DNA of 64,000 nt from NCBI GenBank assembly GCA_024711125.1, contig JANJTM010000025.1, positions 1 to 64,000 on the forward strand. The letters run 5' to 3'. The notes below the pieces were generated by a model. The model had not been told where the DNA came from, did not search any database, and worked only from the letters and a program-made list of their open reading frames with translations. The DNA comes from Rhodothermales bacterium (GTDB lineage Bacteria; Bacteroidota; Rhodothermia; Rhodothermales; UBA10348). Positions within the stretch are counted from its first letter, which is position 1. The number at the start of each line of letters is the position of its first letter. A program made the position numbers and the translations under genes. This document shows positions 17,373-26,006 of the stretch, in pieces.

Positions 17373-19148
17373 TCAGAGGCCGAAGAACTCGGCGACCGTC
17401 ATTCGGCCGGCCTGTCCTTCGAGCTGCACCGTCTGGGAATTGTCCTTCGCGGCCGAGTAGTTGGACGTCTTCGGTCGTACGTCCTCCATGATCTGCTCCC
17501 ACGTGGCGCCGGTGCCCAGTTCCGTCATCGCGCGGTACAGGTAGTACGTGAAGACGCTGGCCTTGCGGCCGACCTCGGGCCACACCTCGCTGGACGCGAG
17601 GGCGTACTCGCTGGAGGCGGCGGCGCTCAGCAGCAGGTGGCCGGCCGGTCCGTTCACGATGTCGTTGTTCACGTTGTTCGGATCGGGGGCGGGCGCGTCC
17701 TTGGACGACACGACGGTGAGGGGGATCTGGGTCGTGGCCTTGATGTCGGCGAAGTTCACCTCCTTGATGGGGAAGTCGCCGCCCGCGCCGCGGGTGCCGG
17801 TGCCGGAGTGGCAGGCATCGAGAACGACGAGAACGCGGTCGGTAGCCAGGCGATTGGCGAGCGCGCCGATCTCCTCGTCTACCAGGACCGAGCCCTCGAA
17901 CTCGTTGCCCCAGATGTAGATAGCCTCGTCCTTCCCGTCCGTCTCCACGTCCGTGCCGAGGTTCTCGTCGAGCTGGGTGCCGTGACCCGAGTAGTAGAAG
18001 ACCGCCGCGCCGTTCGGGCCCGCCTGTCCCAGGTGACGCTGGAAGGCCGTGATCACGTGGTCGCGGAACGCCTCCTGGTCCGTGATCATCCGGATGTTCT
18101 CCTCGGGGAAGCCGAGCTGCTCGACGAGCATCTGGCGGAAGACCATCACGTCGTCCACGGAGCTGGGCAGGTCGCTGCCCGTTCCGGGGTAGTCGTCGAT
18201 ACCGACCAGCAGGGCGTACTTGCCGTTCGGATCGCCGCCCGTCGGGTAGCGTGCCGCGTAATCGACCGGCGGCGTGATGCCCACGGCCGTGATGTAGTTG
18301 CCGGTGACGGCCGCGACCGAGGTGGCGGCGATGACGTACGTTCCGCCTTCCTCCACCCGCCATTCGGCACGGGCGTCGAGACCGCCGCCGGAGTCGTCAT
18401 CCGAGGCCAGCGTGATGATGTCGCCGTTGACGATGCGGCCGATGTACAGCAGCGCGTCGAATTCGGTCGAGCGCACGACGGTCGTGATGAGCGAGCCGGC
18501 CTGCACGTCGAACGTGTAGAGGTCGGCGAACACGCCGTCGGCGAGCTGGCGGTCGCCGGAGGCGAGCGAGCCGGTGACGACCGAGTTGACCGCGATCGGC
18601 TGAAGTCCCGACGAATCGACCTGCGGCCGCGTCGAAGGGGTATTCGAGGCGGCCGACAGGCGGTAGGTGCCCTGCGCTCCCGGTGCCACGGAATTGGCGA
18701 TGACGGCGTACGTACCCGTCTCGGGCAGCGTCACGGTCACCGTCGAGTTCATGTTGCCGGCCGAGTCGTCGTCGGACGCGACGTCGACGGCGTCCTCCAG
18801 CGTAGCCGAGCGCAACAGGCGAACGATGAGGTACGTGTCGAAATCGTCGGAGGTGAGGGTGAACGTGACCTGCTCGCCGGCCGTCCCGGCGTACGGCCAC
18901 ACGTCGAAGTACGTCTTGTCGATGAACGTGCGGTCCGATGCGGTAAGCGTGCCGCTGACGGTGGTACCGGCGGCCAGCTGGTCGAGGGCCTTGACCGCGG
19001 CCAGCGGCTTGGCGGCGGGATCCACCGACGTCTTGTCACCGATGGCCTTCGTCGGCTCGGCGGGGGGTTCCGGGCTCGAGCAGGCGGGGACCAGGAAGGC
19101 CACCGCGAGCAGCAGGGCGGAAAGGAATCGCAGGGAGGGTCGGACCAT
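17373..19148 (-). CDS. Caspase-family (C14) lipoprotein with two PPC domains
   Basis: A 591-residue exported cysteine protease of the metacaspase-like C14 group. It starts with a lipoprotein leader (LLLAVAFLVPACSS, acylated C23). Two PPC (bacterial pre-peptidase C-terminal) beta-sandwich domains lie at about residues 60-165 and 180-290, each with the pattern F-D-x-Y/L-L near FDTYLIVR and FDALLYIGR. The caspase domain runs from about 308 to the end: strand KYALLVGIDDY, catalytic H389 in YYSGHGTQ and C446 in VLDACHSG. It should be anchored in the periplasm or outer membrane. It is divergent from a second caspase-like gene with a large dyad between them. Substrate specificity is unknown; known prokaryotic relatives usually cut after Arg/Lys. 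Confidence 0.92.
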   Translation of the reverse strand: MVRPSLRFLSALLLAVAFLVPACSSPEPPAEPTKAIGDKTSVDPAAKPLAAVKALDQLAAGTTVSGTLTASDRTFIDKTYFDVWPYAGTAGEQVTFTLTSDDFDTYLIVRLLRSATLEDAVDVASDDDSAGNMNSTVTVTLPETGTYAVIANSVAPGAQGTYRLSAASNTPSTRPQVDSSGLQPIAVNSVVTGSLASGDRQLADGVFADLYTFDVQAGSLITTVVRSTEFDALLYIGRIVNGDIITLASDDDSGGGLDARAEWRVEEGGTYVIAATSVAAVTGNYITAVGITPPVDYAARYPTGGDPNGKYALLVGIDDYPGTGSDLPSSVDDVMVFRQMLVEQLGFPEENIRMITDQEAFRDHVITAFQRHLGQAGPNGAAVFYYSGHGTQLDENLGTDVETDGKDEAIYIWGNEFEGSVLVDEEIGALANRLATDRVLVVLDACHSGTGTRGAGGDFPIKEVNFADIKATTQIPLTVVSSKDAPAPDPNNVNNDIVNGPAGHLLLSAAASSEYALASSEVWPEVGRKASVFTYYLYRAMTELGTGATWEQIMEDVRPKTSNYSAAKDNSQTVQLEGQAGRMTVAEFFGL

Positions 19149-19255
19149 GGAGGTCGGGTGTTGGTTGGAAGAGTACCGTGCTTGCAGACCGGTATCGGGA
19201 GGATACGTGGCGGCGGTGCAACGCGATAAGGTAAAGAGCGTTCACGGATTCTTGA

Positions 19256-19279
19256 AAGGGACACGATATCGAGTCCCTT
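19256..19279. promoter_or_regulatory. 24-bp near-perfect dyad between two divergent caspase-like genes
   Basis: AAGGGAC (19256-19262) is mirrored by GTCCCTT (19273-19279), and between them lies the perfect palindrome CGATATCG (19264-19271). Only the two bases flanking the core break the symmetry, so 22 of 24 positions match. It sits 55 bp upstream of the plus-strand gene and 108 bp upstream of the minus-strand gene. A TACCTT box on the minus strand at 19228-19233 could be the -10 element of the latter. It could be an operator for a dimeric regulator of both genes, or an RNA hairpin in a leader. Confidence 0.45.
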
Positions 19280-19333
19280 CTCCGTTACCGTTCCACGTCT
19301 CCAACGCGACAGTCCCGTCGATTCGTGTGCCGG

Positions 19334-21652
19334 ATGGACAAGGCAGCCCTCTTCTTCCTGCTCGCGCTTGCGGCCGCCGTGCCCATCGCGGCGCAACCGT
19401 CCACCGCCCCGGTGCGTCGCGCGCTGCTCGTCGGCATCGGAGAATACGCGGAACCCGGAACCCCGGCGTCGGCGAATGCCCTGTCGACGCGCGGCCTCGG
19501 CAATCTCGAGGGGCCGGTCCATGACGTCGAGTCGATCCGGAGCCTTCTGGTTTCCCGGTTCGGATTCCGGGCCGACGATATCGTCGTGTTGACCGACGGG
19601 CAGGCGACACGGGCGGCGATCCTCGACGCGATCTCCCGTCACCTGGGTTCGGGGCGCCGGGGGGACCAGGCGTTCTTCTTCTATGCCGGGCACGGATCGT
19701 GGGTGGAGAACTCTCGCTCGTCCGAGGCCGATCGAAGGGACGAGACCATCGTCCCCGCGGACGCGGCCCGCGGTGTCGCCGACATCCGCGACAAGGAGTT
19801 GCGGGCTCCGTTCCACGAAATGCTGGAGCGGGGTCTCGACGTGACGCTGGTCTTCGACGCCTGCCACTCGGGGTCCATCACGCGGGCCGTGGAGACGGGG
19901 CTCGAGCGATCGGTGCGGCCGGCACCCGGCGACGTGGCCGACGATCGGGCATGGCCGGCGCCGCCGCAGGATCATCCGAGTGGACGTGCGCTCGTGTTCT
20001 CGGCGGCGAGGGACGACCAGAAGGCCCGGGAATTCCGAACCGAGAGCGGAGTGTCGGCGGGGGCGTTCACGTGGTCTTTCGTCGAAGCGCTGCGCGAGAC
20101 GCCGGGAGGGGTTCCCGCCGAGTACCTCTTCCAGCAGGTTCGTGCGCGCATGAAGGCGCGCGGATTCGAACAGGACCCCGTATTCGAGGGAGGAGACGCG
20201 CGAAGGAGGGAACCGCTGTTCGCCGATCCCGGCGGAGCCCGGTTCACCGGCACCGTCATCCCCGTGCTGACCGTCGGGCCCGGCGCGGGAGTCCTCGTTC
20301 AGGCCGGGTGGGCCCTCGGGCTCGCACGGGGCGCCGAGCTGGTGTCGCTGGAGGACCGGTCGGTACGCGTGCGCATCGACGAGGTCATCGGGCTGTCTCG
20401 GGCTCGCGGCACGCTCGTGGCGGGCGCAGCCTCGGCGCTCGGCGAGGGCACGCTGCTGACGGTGGACCGGTGGGCCGCCTCGGCCGGCAGGGCACTCCGG
20501 CTTCACCTGCCGCCCGCCGTTCCCGACGCCGAGGACGGGGAGGCCGTCTACCGGCGGCTGTCCCAGCTGCGGACCGGAACCGGGTTCCGGTGGGTCGAGG
20601 ATCCGTCGATCGACCGCCCGACGCACCTCGTCGAATGGGACGGAGAGGGCTGGTTCCTGGCCGGCCCCGGAACGGGTCGCAGGGCGCTCGGTGTCGACCC
20701 GTCGGTCGAGGCCGTCCTGTCGGCCCTGCAGGGGCAGTCCGGGGTGCGCCTGTTCGTGGCGATCCCTCCGTCCTCGGAACTCGACTCGGCGGTTCGTCGC
20801 GAGTTCGCATCGTCCGTATCGGGCGTGGCGCTCTCCGACGCGGTGCAGGGGGCCGACTACTCGCTGGTCGGCACGGTTGTTCGTGGGGAGCGGAAGTACT
20901 ACTGGATGCACCGCGGCGTGCTCGGTCCGTCCGGTACGGGTGGGCTGGCTCCGACCACCGAGCCGGCGGGCGGCCTGGATCGGACCGTCGCGAGGGCACT
21001 GGCAGTGCAGGCGGGTCGCCTGGCGCGGGCGGCGGGATGGCTGGCACTCACGCCGCCGTCGTCCGGCGCCGTTTTTCCGTACCGGATCACGGGTTTCGAA
21101 CGCGTGGATCGTCCAGGGCGCGCGGGCGCGACGGATACGCTCGCGTGGGGAGGGCAGTACCGGGTGATCCTGGAAGCGCCGAGGGCCGCCCTGGAGACCG
21201 CTGCCCGTGCTGCGATCGACGGCGGCACCGCGCGGTGGCATTGGTACCTGTTCGCGATGGACCGCCAGGGTAACGGTACCCTGCTGTATCCGCGGGCGTC
21301 GAACCAGCCCAACCAGGTCAACCTGCTCGCCCGGGACGCGGGGGAACGGACGCGCATCGCGGTGCCCGACGGACGGGCGTGGCTCTTCAGCCCGACGGCC
21401 ACGGTTGCCGGGGCGCGCGACGATTTTGCGACGCTGTTCCTGCTGGCCTCGGCCGAGGTACTTCCGGACCCGGTCGCCGTGCTGAATTTCACGGGGGTGG
21501 GAAGCCGGGCGGGGGAGGAGGCACCCGGCGGCGAGGGTAGCCTGTCGGCCGTGCTGTTCGAGCTGGGGGGCGGAACCCGCTCGTCCAGCCTCTCGGCACC
21601 CGTGACGTGGGATCTGCAGAAGGCACCGCTGATCTCGGCCCCCGCCCGGTGA
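19334..21652 (+). CDS. Caspase-family (C14) exported protease with C-terminal DUF4384
   Basis: A 772-residue exported caspase-like protein. The signal peptide covers residues 1 to about 21 (ALFFLLALAAAVPIAAQ). The caspase domain follows at once (RALLVGIGEYAE), with catalytic H120 in FFFYAGHGSW and C177 in LVFDACHSGS. A long middle region with a repeated-strand look (300-590) has no recognised family. The C-terminal part carries a DUF4384 pattern (GGQYRVILEAPR, FAMDRQGNGTLLYPR, LLASAEVLPDP). ATG 19334 is preferred over a GTG three codons upstream because it opens the leader cleanly. Caspase plus DUF4384 is a known bacterial pairing of unknown function. It ends 9 bp before the convergent third caspase gene. 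Confidence 0.92.
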   Translation: MDKAALFFLLALAAAVPIAAQPSTAPVRRALLVGIGEYAEPGTPASANALSTRGLGNLEGPVHDVESIRSLLVSRFGFRADDIVVLTDGQATRAAILDAISRHLGSGRRGDQAFFFYAGHGSWVENSRSSEADRRDETIVPADAARGVADIRDKELRAPFHEMLERGLDVTLVFDACHSGSITRAVETGLERSVRPAPGDVADDRAWPAPPQDHPSGRALVFSAARDDQKAREFRTESGVSAGAFTWSFVEALRETPGGVPAEYLFQQVRARMKARGFEQDPVFEGGDARRREPLFADPGGARFTGTVIPVLTVGPGAGVLVQAGWALGLARGAELVSLEDRSVRVRIDEVIGLSRARGTLVAGAASALGEGTLLTVDRWAASAGRALRLHLPPAVPDAEDGEAVYRRLSQLRTGTGFRWVEDPSIDRPTHLVEWDGEGWFLAGPGTGRRALGVDPSVEAVLSALQGQSGVRLFVAIPPSSELDSAVRREFASSVSGVALSDAVQGADYSLVGTVVRGERKYYWMHRGVLGPSGTGGLAPTTEPAGGLDRTVARALAVQAGRLARAAGWLALTPPSSGAVFPYRITGFERVDRPGRAGATDTLAWGGQYRVILEAPRAALETAARAAIDGGTARWHWYLFAMDRQGNGTLLYPRASNQPNQVNLLARDAGERTRIAVPDGRAWLFSPTATVAGARDDFATLFLLASAEVLPDPVAVLNFTGVGSRAGEEAPGGEGSLSAVLFELGGGTRSSSLSAPVTWDLQKAPLISAPAR

Positions 21653-21661
21653 CGACCGGCC

Positions 21662-22876
21662 CTACTTGGCCGCCTTCCGCAGGACGTCGTACCGTCCTAT
21701 CGCGTTGCCGCGCATGGTGTCGTCTTCGTTCGTCGACGGAAGGTCCGACGGGAACGCGTCGAGGAACGTCTTCCAGATCGCGAGCTTCTCGCGCCCCGTC
21801 ACGTCCGGGTCTTCGTCGTAGCTGACGGCGTTGTCGTAGGCCTGTGTCATGAAGAGCAGCAGGGCCTTTTCGGGCGGAGAGGGCTTGCGCAGGGCCGGCG
21901 AATTCTCCCGGTTGTACCCAAGCCACTCCCGGTATTCCTTGTCGGCCACGGACGGCTGCTCGAGCGCCTGGAGCGAGAAAACGAAGTCGCCCTGGCCTAG
22001 ACCGGCCAGCATGAGCTTTCCGAACTGCGGCCGCTGCTGGCCACCGCCCTCGTTGAGCACGGCGGCGCGCACGTATCCGCCGAGTTCCTCGCCGGTCAGG
22101 AATCCGTCGCCGAACGTGCCGGCCTCGCCCTGGAGGGCCCGAACCAGGTGCTGTCGGAACAGGCTCTCGTCGGGGACCTTCTGCCCGGCCGAGCCCGAGG
22201 TGATGACGGACCGTGCGGTCAGCGTGAGGAGGTCGGCGACGGCCGGAGGAGGCGTGTCGTCGCGCTCCACGCCGACGTCCTTGAAGATGGTCCCGGCGAA
22301 ACACGCGTCGAACAGGAAGAGCGCGTGCCGGGACTGGATGCGCTGCGCGTAGCTGGAGAACTCGAAGATGGGGAGGAGCGACGCCCGGAAGGCCACCGAG
22401 TCGGCCGCCGGGGACGGCGTGTCGACGGGTACCAGGTATCCCTGCTCCACGCCCTCGAGATTCGGCACGGTGACCCCGTGGCCGGCATAGTAGAAGATGA
22501 CCGCGCTGTCCTTGCGCTGGGCTTTCGTCTTGACGAATCGAGAGATCACGGTCTCCATCCGGTCCGAGGGAAGATCGCGATGCATTTCGACGTCGTATCC
22601 GTGCCCCTTCAACGCCTCCGACACGGCCTCGATGTCGTACGGGACTCCATCCAGGCGCCGGAACGCGTTTCCGTCGTACTCCGCATTCCCGATCAGCAAC
22701 GCGTATCGCTCCGTGGGCATGGCCGGGGCGGAAGAGAGCGGCGCCGCCACGATGCCCTGGGCGCCGGCGGTCCCACTGCCGGTCGCGGCCAGCAGGAGCA
22801 GCAACACGGCTCCGTGCAGCCGTCGGGCGTGCCGTCGGGAAACGGGTCGGGCGGGAAGGGGAAAACGGGAGAACAT
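21662..22876 (-). CDS. Caspase-family (C14) exported protease, stand-alone type
   Basis: A 404-residue exported caspase-like protein. The leader is long and basic, then hydrophobic (HGAVLLLLLAATGSGTAGAQ, ending near residue 40). The catalytic domain starts at YALLIGNAEYDG; H133 lies in IFYYAGHGV and C192 in LFDACFAGT, so the usual HSG after the cysteine is FAG. A C-terminal helical region of about 130 residues follows without a recognised domain. ATG 22876 was chosen because it opens the leader; the open frame continues upstream across the intergenic gap. It is convergent with the DUF4384 caspase gene and divergent from the PPC-repeat gene, giving four alternating genes in a compact cluster. 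Confidence 0.9.
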   Translation of the reverse strand: MFSRFPLPARPVSRRHARRLHGAVLLLLLAATGSGTAGAQGIVAAPLSSAPAMPTERYALLIGNAEYDGNAFRRLDGVPYDIEAVSEALKGHGYDVEMHRDLPSDRMETVISRFVKTKAQRKDSAVIFYYAGHGVTVPNLEGVEQGYLVPVDTPSPAADSVAFRASLLPIFEFSSYAQRIQSRHALFLFDACFAGTIFKDVGVERDDTPPPAVADLLTLTARSVITSGSAGQKVPDESLFRQHLVRALQGEAGTFGDGFLTGEELGGYVRAAVLNEGGGQQRPQFGKLMLAGLGQGDFVFSLQALEQPSVADKEYREWLGYNRENSPALRKPSPPEKALLLFMTQAYDNAVSYDEDPDVTGREKLAIWKTFLDAFPSDLPSTNEDDTMRGNAIGRYDVLRKAAK

Positions 22877-22985
22877 GCGTGCGGATCCGATGCTCCGGGG
22901 GGCGCGTTCATGACCGGACCGGCTCGACAACCACGGAGCGGGCCGGGGGTTTCCAACGCACTTCACGCCCTTTCGAGGCCACGCC

Positions 22986-23678
22986 ATGAGACTGTCGACG
23001 GTATCGGTGCTCCTTGTCGCCTACGTGCTGCCTGCCGCCGCGCAGACCACGCAGGGCACGCTTTCGTCCGGTGACAATCTCCGGGCCGAGGGCATCTATT
23101 ACGATGCGGTAACCGTGCAGATCGACCGCCCGTCCGAGTTCACGGTCCGGATGGAATCGCAGGCGTTCGACACGTACCTGATCGTGCGGTCGCCGTCAGG
23201 CGTCGAGACGGTCAACGACGATTACGACGGACAGAGCGTTTCGCAGGTCGACATGCTCGCGACCGAGACGGGTGCCTGGACCGTCTGGGCTTCGGCGTAC
23301 GGTTCCGGCATGGAGGGGGCCTACACGTTGACCGTCACGAGGGGGGCCGAGGTGGAGATCGAGACCGTCGAAGGCCGTCTCGACTACCGGGATCCGGTGG
23401 CGCTCAAGGGAGAGTTCTTCGATACCATCGCGCGCGACCTTGCCGGCGATACCCAGTACATATTCGAACTCGTGTCGCTGGGCTACGACGGATACCTCGT
23501 CGTCACGTCGCCGACCGGCGAGGTCCAGCGCAACGACGACTCCGGATCGACCCGCCTCTCCCGCGTCGGCCCCTTGTCGGCACCGGCCGGAAAGTGGACG
23601 ATACAGGTTACCAGTGCATCCGCAGGCGAGCAGGGGGCGTACGACCTCAACATCGTCAGGATCAAGCCGAAGAAGTAG
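22986..23678 (+). CDS. Secreted protein of two PPC repeats
   Basis: A 230-residue exported protein made almost only of two PPC-type beta domains. The signal peptide is MRLSTVSVLLVAYVLPAAAQ. Repeat 1 (about 21-115) has FDTYLIVRSPSGVETVNDDY; repeat 2 (about 120-227) has YDGYLVVTSPTGEVQRNDDS; each ends with a W-T-V/I strand and a G-A-Y-x-L strand. The first repeat shares the string FDTYLIVR with PPC domain 1 of the caspase lipoprotein at 17373, which suggests common origin and possibly a shared binding role. No catalytic motif is present. A strong terminator follows. Whether it binds substrates, surfaces or the caspases themselves is unknown. Confidence 0.88.
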   Translation: MRLSTVSVLLVAYVLPAAAQTTQGTLSSGDNLRAEGIYYDAVTVQIDRPSEFTVRMESQAFDTYLIVRSPSGVETVNDDYDGQSVSQVDMLATETGAWTVWASAYGSGMEGAYTLTVTRGAEVEIETVEGRLDYRDPVALKGEFFDTIARDLAGDTQYIFELVSLGYDGYLVVTSPTGEVQRNDDSGSTRLSRVGPLSAPAGKWTIQVTSASAGEQGAYDLNIVRIKPKK

Positions 23679-23701
23679 GGCCTTCTCGACGTCGAGCTTT
23701 C

Positions 23702-23757
23702 GGGGTCCGGCGGATCGGGGAGATGGCACCCGGCCCGCCGGACCCCTCGCCTTTTGC
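23702..23757. terminator. Strong hairpin terminator between convergent genes
   Basis: A 12-bp perfect stem, GGGGTCCGGCGG (23702-23713) with CCGCCGGACCCC (23735-23746), has a 21-nt loop and is followed on the plus strand by TCGCCTTTTG. It ends the PPC-repeat transcript and may also serve the convergent oligopeptidase gene. Confidence 0.8.
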
Positions 23758-23762
23758 GCGAA

Positions 23763-25907
23763 TCAGTTCGCGATCCCGGCGAGGTCGAGCAGGAACGCGT
23801 ACTGGAACGCGGTCTCCCGGAACCGCTCGAACCGGGCAGACGCTCCGCCGTGCCCCGCGCTCATGTTCGTCTTGAGCAGGAGCACGTTTTCGTCGGTTTT
23901 CATGGCCCGCAGACGGGCCACCCACTTCGCGGGCTCCCAGTACTGCACCTGCGAGTCGTGCAGGCCGGTGGTTACCAGGAGGTTGGGGTATCCGCCCGCA
24001 ACCACGTTGTCGTACGGCGAGTACGCCTTCATGTAGGCGTAGTAGGTGGGGTCGTTCGGGTTGCCCCACTCGTCGTACTCTCCCGTCGTGAGCGGAATCG
24101 AGTCGTCGAGCATCGTGGTGACGACGTCCACGAACGGCACCGCCGCGATGACACCCTTCCAGCGGTCCGGCCGCAGGTTCACCACGGCGCCCATCAGCAG
24201 GCCCCCCGCCGATCCTCCCTGCGCGAAGACGAGGTCCGGTGCCGCATAGCCTTCCGTAACCAGCGCGTCGGCCGCATCGATGAAATCGGTGAACGTATTC
24301 ATCTTGCGCAGCAGCTTGCCGTCCTCGTACCAAGGACGCCCCATCTCCTGGCCGCCGCGGATGTGCGCGATGGCGTATACGAAACCCCGATCGACCAGGC
24401 TGAGCCGGGCCGCCTGGAACGTCGGATCGGTACTGCTGCCGTAGGACCCGTAGCCGTAGAGAAGCAGTGGATTGTTGCCTCGCTCGAACGAATCCACGCG
24501 GTAGACGAGCGAAACGGGCACCCTCACCCCGTCCCGCGCCTCGATCATCAGCCGCTCCGAGCGGTAATCGGCCGGGTCGAAATCGCCCAGTACCTCGTCC
24601 CGCTTCAGCAGCGTGCGTTCCCGGGTGCCCATGTCGTACTCGTATGTCGAACTGGGCGTCGTGAGCGAAGTGTACACGAATCGCAGTACGCGCGAATTCA
24701 CGTCCGGATTGGCGTCGATCCGGGCAACGTAGGCGGGGTCATCGAACGAGACGTCGTGGGCCGCTTCCCCGGACCAGGGAGCCACCCGCAGGCGCACGAG
24801 TCCCGCCTCGCGTTCGGCCGTGACGAGGAAGTCCGTGAACAGTTCGAAGCCGTCGAGATAGACCTGGTCGCGGTGATCGACGACCGTCGCCCAGCGCGCG
24901 GGGTCGCTGGGCCCGGCCGGCGCCGACATCAGCCGGAAGTTCGTCGCTCCACCCCAGTTCGTGCGGAAGTAGAACCGGTCTCCCAGGTGGTCCACGTCGT
25001 ATTCGTGTCCGCGCATCCGCGGGGCGATGACCTGGAACACGCCGTTCGGGTCATCCGCGGCCAGGAAGCGCACCTCGGTCGACAGGGTCTGCCCCGACAC
25101 GAGGAAGAGGTAGCGATCAGACCTGGAGCGTTGCACGTAGACCGAGAACGTGTCGTCGGTCTCCTCGTAGACGAGCACGTCTTCCGACGCGGGCGTGCCG
25201 ACGACGTGCTTCCAGACCTGGTACGAACGCAGGGTCTCGGGGTCCTGCCTGGTGTAGAAGACCGTGGCGTCGTCGTTGGCCCATGCGACGTTGCCGGTCA
25301 CGTCGGGGATGCCCTCGTCGAGATCGTTTCCGCTCGCGAGATCGCGGAATCGCAGGTGGTACTTGCGCCTTCCGACCGTATCCACGGCGTAGGCGGCGCG
25401 GCCGTGCGACGGGCTGACCGTCATCTGCAGCGCGAAATACCCGTGCCCTTCGGCCATGGCGTTGCCGTCGAACAGGACCGTTTCCGCGGCGTCCAGGCTC
25501 CCGGGCTTCCGGCACCAGAGGGGGTACTGTCCACCCACCACGTACCGTGTGTAATACCAGAAGTCGTCGCGGCGCACGGGGGCCGACGAGTCGTCTTCCT
25601 TGATGCGTCCACGGATCTCTTCGTAGATGCGCTCCTGGAGCGCCTCGGTATGCCGCATGATCGCCTGGGTATAGGCGTTCTCGGCCTCGAGGTAGGCGAT
25701 CACCTCGGGGTTCTCCCGCTCCCTGAGCCAGTAATACTCGTCCACCCGCACGTCGCCGTGCATGGTGAGCTCTACGGGGCGCTTCTCTGCCACGGGCGGT
25801 TCGGGACCGCGGTTGCATCCGGTGGCGAGGGCAAACAGCAGCACGAGGGGAAGGGTCGAAAGTCGTGACACGGGTAGGACGGCCGGGCCGCGTTGAATGG
25901 ACGGCAT
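23763..25907 (-). CDS. S9A serine peptidase, oligopeptidase B-like lipoprotein
   Basis: A 714-residue prolyl-oligopeptidase-family protease closest in pattern to oligopeptidase B (trypsin-like cleavage of short peptides after Arg/Lys). A lipoprotein leader ends at C31 (LLFALATGC). The propeller domain begins with VDEYYWLRERENPEVIAYLE, typical of OpB. Catalytic residues: S566 in FAQGGSAGGLLMG, the aspartate in GLHDSQVQYWEPAKW, and the histidine in MSAGHGGASARF. The start is the ATG giving MPSIQRG, the only one that keeps the leader. It is transcribed downstream of gamma-glutamyltransferase (99-bp gap), and together they could break down peptides and glutathione-type compounds in the periplasm. 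Confidence 0.93.
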   Translation of the reverse strand: MPSIQRGPAVLPVSRLSTLPLVLLFALATGCNRGPEPPVAEKRPVELTMHGDVRVDEYYWLRERENPEVIAYLEAENAYTQAIMRHTEALQERIYEEIRGRIKEDDSSAPVRRDDFWYYTRYVVGGQYPLWCRKPGSLDAAETVLFDGNAMAEGHGYFALQMTVSPSHGRAAYAVDTVGRRKYHLRFRDLASGNDLDEGIPDVTGNVAWANDDATVFYTRQDPETLRSYQVWKHVVGTPASEDVLVYEETDDTFSVYVQRSRSDRYLFLVSGQTLSTEVRFLAADDPNGVFQVIAPRMRGHEYDVDHLGDRFYFRTNWGGATNFRLMSAPAGPSDPARWATVVDHRDQVYLDGFELFTDFLVTAEREAGLVRLRVAPWSGEAAHDVSFDDPAYVARIDANPDVNSRVLRFVYTSLTTPSSTYEYDMGTRERTLLKRDEVLGDFDPADYRSERLMIEARDGVRVPVSLVYRVDSFERGNNPLLLYGYGSYGSSTDPTFQAARLSLVDRGFVYAIAHIRGGQEMGRPWYEDGKLLRKMNTFTDFIDAADALVTEGYAAPDLVFAQGGSAGGLLMGAVVNLRPDRWKGVIAAVPFVDVVTTMLDDSIPLTTGEYDEWGNPNDPTYYAYMKAYSPYDNVVAGGYPNLLVTTGLHDSQVQYWEPAKWVARLRAMKTDENVLLLKTNMSAGHGGASARFERFRETAFQYAFLLDLAGIAN

Positions 25908-26006
25908 AACCTACGTGCCCGCCGGGCCGGGTCCTACCGTAGTTGACCGCAAATCGTTGTGCGCGATTCCCCTGCGGGAACGGTGCGGCACGGACCGGAC
26001 CGCGGA

